Below, piece by piece: positions 6,606-8,512 of a DNA stretch of 8,512 nucleotides (position 1 is the stretch's first letter; each line of letters starts with the position of its first letter). The notes beneath the pieces were generated by a model. That model did not search any database and had not been told where the DNA came from. It worked only from the letters and a program-made list of their open reading frames with translations. Both the position numbers and the translations under genes were made by a program. Source of the DNA: an uncultured Maritalea sp. (GTDB lineage Bacteria; Pseudomonadota; Alphaproteobacteria; Rhizobiales; Devosiaceae); contig CAJXLH010000108.1 in assembly GCA_913055925.1 (NCBI GenBank), forward strand, positions 1 through 8,512. Direction: 5' to 3'.

Positions 6606-7636
6606 ACGAGCTCCCCATTTGTGACGACATCTTTCCCATCAAGTGAAATAGTGCATCCCATCATGGGAAGGTCGAAATGGCCTTGTGTGAATCGGTCCGC
6701 AAATTCGTTTGCACCTGTGGAGTAGAGGAAGTTTCCAGCCACGGCTCTCAGTTCGGTACAGTTGCAATCGCGTTTGTCATACATAGTCAGCGCCTCATAG
6801 CGCGCGCCCTTATGTAGACCCCACCCCACATGGCTCGTGGCATAGGCCTCTCGATCACCAAAGTCAGCAAGATATTTTCGCATGAGCTTCGCGTCGACAC
6901 CGTCACCCTCGACGCTGACGACATAGTCATCTTCCAAAACAAAGGTCACGGCGCTTTCAAAATATCTTTTAAATGTGAGGTTCATGTCGCCAGGCTGGAA
7001 AACAAGGCGTCCGTTTGTTGTACCTTTGGCGGGGAACGATACGACAATGCCACCCGGCCAATGCGCGAGGGTGCCCGGCCTATCTGTCCAACCCCAAACG
7101 CCTACCGTTGAGGCATTTTGCATATTGACGACAAGATCCGTTCCAGCGTCACTTAAAACACGCATTTCATTGGCTTGCCGACATTGCTTTGCAGCTTCTT
7201 TTACACTTTCCTTCAACTCGGGAAATGGCTTGCACCGTTCCAAAGCATCAGGGTGTTCGTTTGAGATGTTTAATATTCGCGCGCCACTTTTGAGAATTTG
7301 CGCGGTCTGCTTTGCGTGCATTAATCCTTCGACAGTCAGGTCGATTATGAAATCGACTTCGCAAAGGGCATTAGTCGCTTTCGGTTGTGTGTCTAACGCT
7401 AGGCAGGCGCCGGAAGATCTAATAATTGGCAGGTCTTGGGTGGGGGGAGTTGGAACCTTAACGTGATAAAACTGCACACCAAGCCTAGACAAAGCCAATT
7501 CTGCAAGATGGACGTTGACAGCGCGACTTTGGCTTTCAGAAAGAATGATCGCCGTTTCGTTTTTAGTTACTTTGCACAGGTCGATTGTTTCTAAAAAACT
7601 ATCGATCCATTTGGATTCGATTCTTTCCACAAGCAC
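6599..7636 (-). CDS. nicX: NicX-like 2,5-dihydroxypyridine 5,6-dioxygenase (M29 aminopeptidase-related fold)
   Basis: This 345-residue non-heme Fe(II) extradiol-type dioxygenase is predicted to open a dihydroxypyridine ring; NicX turns 2,5-dihydroxypyridine into N-formylmaleamate. The C-terminal half follows Pseudomonas putida NicX (about 350 residues) closely: DRPGTLAHWPGG (185-196), SHVGWGL (268-274), YDKRDCNC (286-293), GNFLYSTGAN (301-310) and GHFDLPMMGC (319-328). The predicted iron ligands H269, H320 and D322 are all present and correspond to the NicX His-His-Asp set. This family descends from the M29 leucyl aminopeptidase fold, so automated tools may call it aminopeptidase. The N-terminal half is more divergent. 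The start is GTG 7636-7634, supported by a strong GGAGGA 6 bases upstream. It is the first gene of the minus-strand operon. Substrate could be 2,5-dihydroxypyridine or a substituted relative. Confidence 0.87.
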   Translation of the reverse strand: MLVERIESKWIDSFLETIDLCKVTKNETAIILSESQSRAVNVHLAELALSRLGVQFYHVKVPTPPTQDLPIIRSSGACLALDTQPKATNALCEVDFIIDLTVEGLMHAKQTAQILKSGARILNISNEHPDALERCKPFPELKESVKEAAKQCRQANEMRVLSDAGTDLVVNMQNASTVGVWGWTDRPGTLAHWPGGIVVSFPAKGTTNGRLVFQPGDMNLTFKRYFESAVTFVLEDDYVVSVEGDGVDAKLMRKYLADFGDREAYATSHVGWGLHKGARYEALTMYDKRDCNCTELRAVAGNFLYSTGANEFADRFTQGHFDLPMMGCTISLDGKDVVTNGELVC

Positions 7637-7756
7637 GTAATTTCCTCCGAATTGGACTGGCCAGAAAAAATTGGTCAGGCAAATATTGATTGCTTTATAT
7701 ATGAAAATAAAATATATGAAAAGTAATTATTTTAATTCTAAAGGAGTGGTCGTGAT
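7637..7756. promoter_or_regulatory. Divergent promoter/operator region of the catabolic locus
   Basis: These 120 AT-rich bases must drive both the NicX-like operon (minus) and the flavin reductase gene (plus). On the plus strand TTGGTC (7671-7676) and TTTATA (7694-7699) are 17 bases apart, a good sigma-70-like pair. Minus-strand boxes cannot be resolved confidently; TTTTCA (7707-7702) with TATTTG (7685-7680), 16 apart, is one option. The Shine-Dalgarno sequences at both ends are strong: GGAGGA for the dioxygenase and AAGGAG (7741-7746) for the reductase. An imperfect direct repeat AATTGGACTGG/AATTGGTCAGG (7650-7660, 7669-7679) and CTGGCCAG (7657-7664) are also present. Confidence 0.6.
7697..7722. 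repeat. Two ATATATGAAAA boxes, candidate operator
   Basis: ATATATGAAAA occurs exactly twice (7697-7707 and 7712-7722), starts 15 bases apart. The self-complementary ATATAT cores also make the unit an inverted repeat, ATATAT-N9-ATATAT. The boxes cover the -10 and expected start site of the plus promoter and part of the likely minus promoter, a natural binding place for the MarR-family protein encoded downstream. Repeat seen directly; operator role inferred. Confidence 0.5.
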
Positions 7757-8239
7757 ATGGAAGAGGCTGTTAAGTTGCGAAATGCGCTGGGTAAATTTGC
7801 AACTGGCGTTGCGGTGGTAACAACTGTCGACGAGCATGACGGACTGGTTGGAATAACAGTTAATTCCTTTTCTAGTGTTTCGTTGGACCCGCCTTTGGTG
7901 CTTTGGTCGCTTGTAAACCGATCAACTAATCTTGAGACCTTTAAGAGCGCCGATTTCTTCGCAATAAACATTCTTGCGAGCGATCAACAGGCAATCAGTA
8001 ACCAGTTTGCTCGACCAGTCTCCGATCGATTTGCAAATGTCAATTTCCGAAGTGGCCATGGCGGAGTGCCTGTGCTTGAAAACACGATTGCCAGTTTTGA
8101 ATGTCGCAACAGTCACGCTGTTGAGGGCGGCGATCACACTGTCTTCTTTGGCGAGGTGGTCGACTATTCCATGGCAGATCGCGATCCGCTTCTGTTCTTT
8201 TCTGGCAAATATGGAACCGCGTCTCATGCAGCAAGCTGA
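7757..8239 (+). CDS. HpaC-like flavin reductase domain protein
   Basis: This 160-residue protein of the flavin reductase-like family (PF01613; HpaC, IacG, IifD type) is expected to reduce FMN or FAD with NAD(P)H and supply reduced flavin to a partner oxygenase. Visible family features are RNALGKFATGVAVVTT (8-23), the flavin-contacting VGITVNSFSSVSLDPPLVLW (31-50), the FFAINIL strand (67-73), and GGDHTVFFGEVV (124-135) containing the conserved GDH. Length is usual for stand-alone reductases. AAGGAG lies 10 bases before the ATG. The only candidate oxygenase partner in the window is the ACAD-fold flavoprotein on the divergent operon; ACAD-fold oxygenases with separate reductases are known (IacA/IacG, IifC/IifD). 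It is followed by, and probably overlaps, the MarR-family gene. Family assignment is firm; partnering is inferred. Confidence 0.9.
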   Translation: MEEAVKLRNALGKFATGVAVVTTVDEHDGLVGITVNSFSSVSLDPPLVLWSLVNRSTNLETFKSADFFAINILASDQQAISNQFARPVSDRFANVNFRSGHGGVPVLENTIASFECRNSHAVEGGDHTVFFGEVVDYSMADRDPLLFFSGKYGTASHAAS

Positions 8240-8512
8240 ATTTAAAAATCCTATGAACGAAGTAGGCAGTTCATTCACAAGAAATTACCTGTTGTTCCTG
8301 CTGGCCCATGCAAGTGCCGCTGCGAGTAGCGAGTTTCATGCATTTTTGGCGCAACAGGGAGTGAGTGTTCCTGAGTGGCGAATTTTGGCTAGTCTATATC
8401 CTCGAAAGCAAATGCGTGTTGGCCAATTGGCCAAGGAGTGCTTGCAAAAGCAACCAACATTAACGCGCATTCTTGATCGTATGGAGTCAGACGAGTTGGT
8501 TTCGCGTGAATT
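8226..8512 (+). CDS. MarR-family transcriptional regulator (C-terminus cut by window edge)
   Basis: This is the N-terminal portion of a MarR/SlyA-type winged-helix regulator; the family usually has about 140-160 residues. I translated it by hand: after a dimerisation helix (SSFTRNYLLFLLAHASAA) comes EFHAFLAQQGVSVPEWRILA, the typical MarR helix leading into the DNA-binding domain, then VGQLAKECLQKQPTLTRILD as helix-turn-helix and RMESDELVSRE entering the wing. The frame is open to the right edge. ATG 8226 would overlap the reductase gene by 14 bases and has GGA about 10 bases upstream; ATG 8253, in the same frame, has no obvious ribosome site, so I prefer 8226 without certainty. MarR-type repressors control comparable aromatic clusters (NicR for nicotinate, IacR for indoleacetate), so it probably responds to a pathway intermediate and acts on the 7637-7756 region. 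Confidence 0.85.
   Translation, partial: MQQAEFKNPMNEVGSSFTRNYLLFLLAHASAAASSEFHAFLAQQGVSVPEWRILASLYPRKQMRVGQLAKECLQKQPTLTRILDRMESDELVSRE

Noticed and set aside
6975..7466. 163-residue plus-strand open frame
   Set aside because: Antisense to the NicX-like gene; no recognisable domain.
1..8512. CRISPR array, insertion sequence ends or rRNA
   Set aside because: No regularly spaced repeats, terminal inverted repeats with transposase, or rRNA-like sequence were seen.

Overview
The window looks like a moderate-GC alphaproteobacterial chromosome segment. This is inferred from protein styles (YfcG-type GST, DUF2147 protein, an integrase remnant of a type common in Alphaproteobacteria), not from a marker gene. 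It falls into three parts.

Left part (1-1992), household genes: a TauE/SafE-type membrane transporter (minus strand, cut by the left edge), a divergent YfcG-like glutathione-dependent disulfide oxidoreductase, and a convergent small secreted DUF2147 protein.

Middle (1993-3009), a junction: an intergenic stretch with an 11-bp tandem repeat, a complete tRNA-Ser(GCU) gene, and immediately downstream on the opposite strand the decayed catalytic half of a tyrosine recombinase, broken by frameshifts and with active-site residues replaced. This is the usual appearance of an old integration site at a tRNA gene.

Right part (3010-8512), a catabolic locus. A minus-strand run of four overlapping genes reads, in transcription order: a NicX-like 2,5-dihydroxypyridine dioxygenase (Fe ligands H269/H320/D322), an alpha/beta hydrolase, an acyl-CoA dehydrogenase-fold flavoprotein with leucine where the usual catalytic glutamate sits, and an AMP-forming acyl-CoA ligase. 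Divergently, across a 120-bp AT-rich region with repeated ATATATGAAAA boxes, lie an HpaC-type flavin reductase and a MarR-family regulator cut by the right edge.

Working model (inference): an N-heteroaromatic acid is activated to a CoA thioester by the ligase and hydroxylated by the acyl-CoA-dehydrogenase-fold protein, acting as the oxygenase half of a two-component flavin monooxygenase fed by the reductase. The ring is then opened by the NicX-like dioxygenase and the product processed by the hydrolase, possibly as an N-formylmaleamate deformylase. The MarR protein would control both transcripts. The ring-opening step is well supported by sequence; the CoA and monooxygenase steps are hypotheses. 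Maleamate amidohydrolase and maleate isomerase genes are not in the window.
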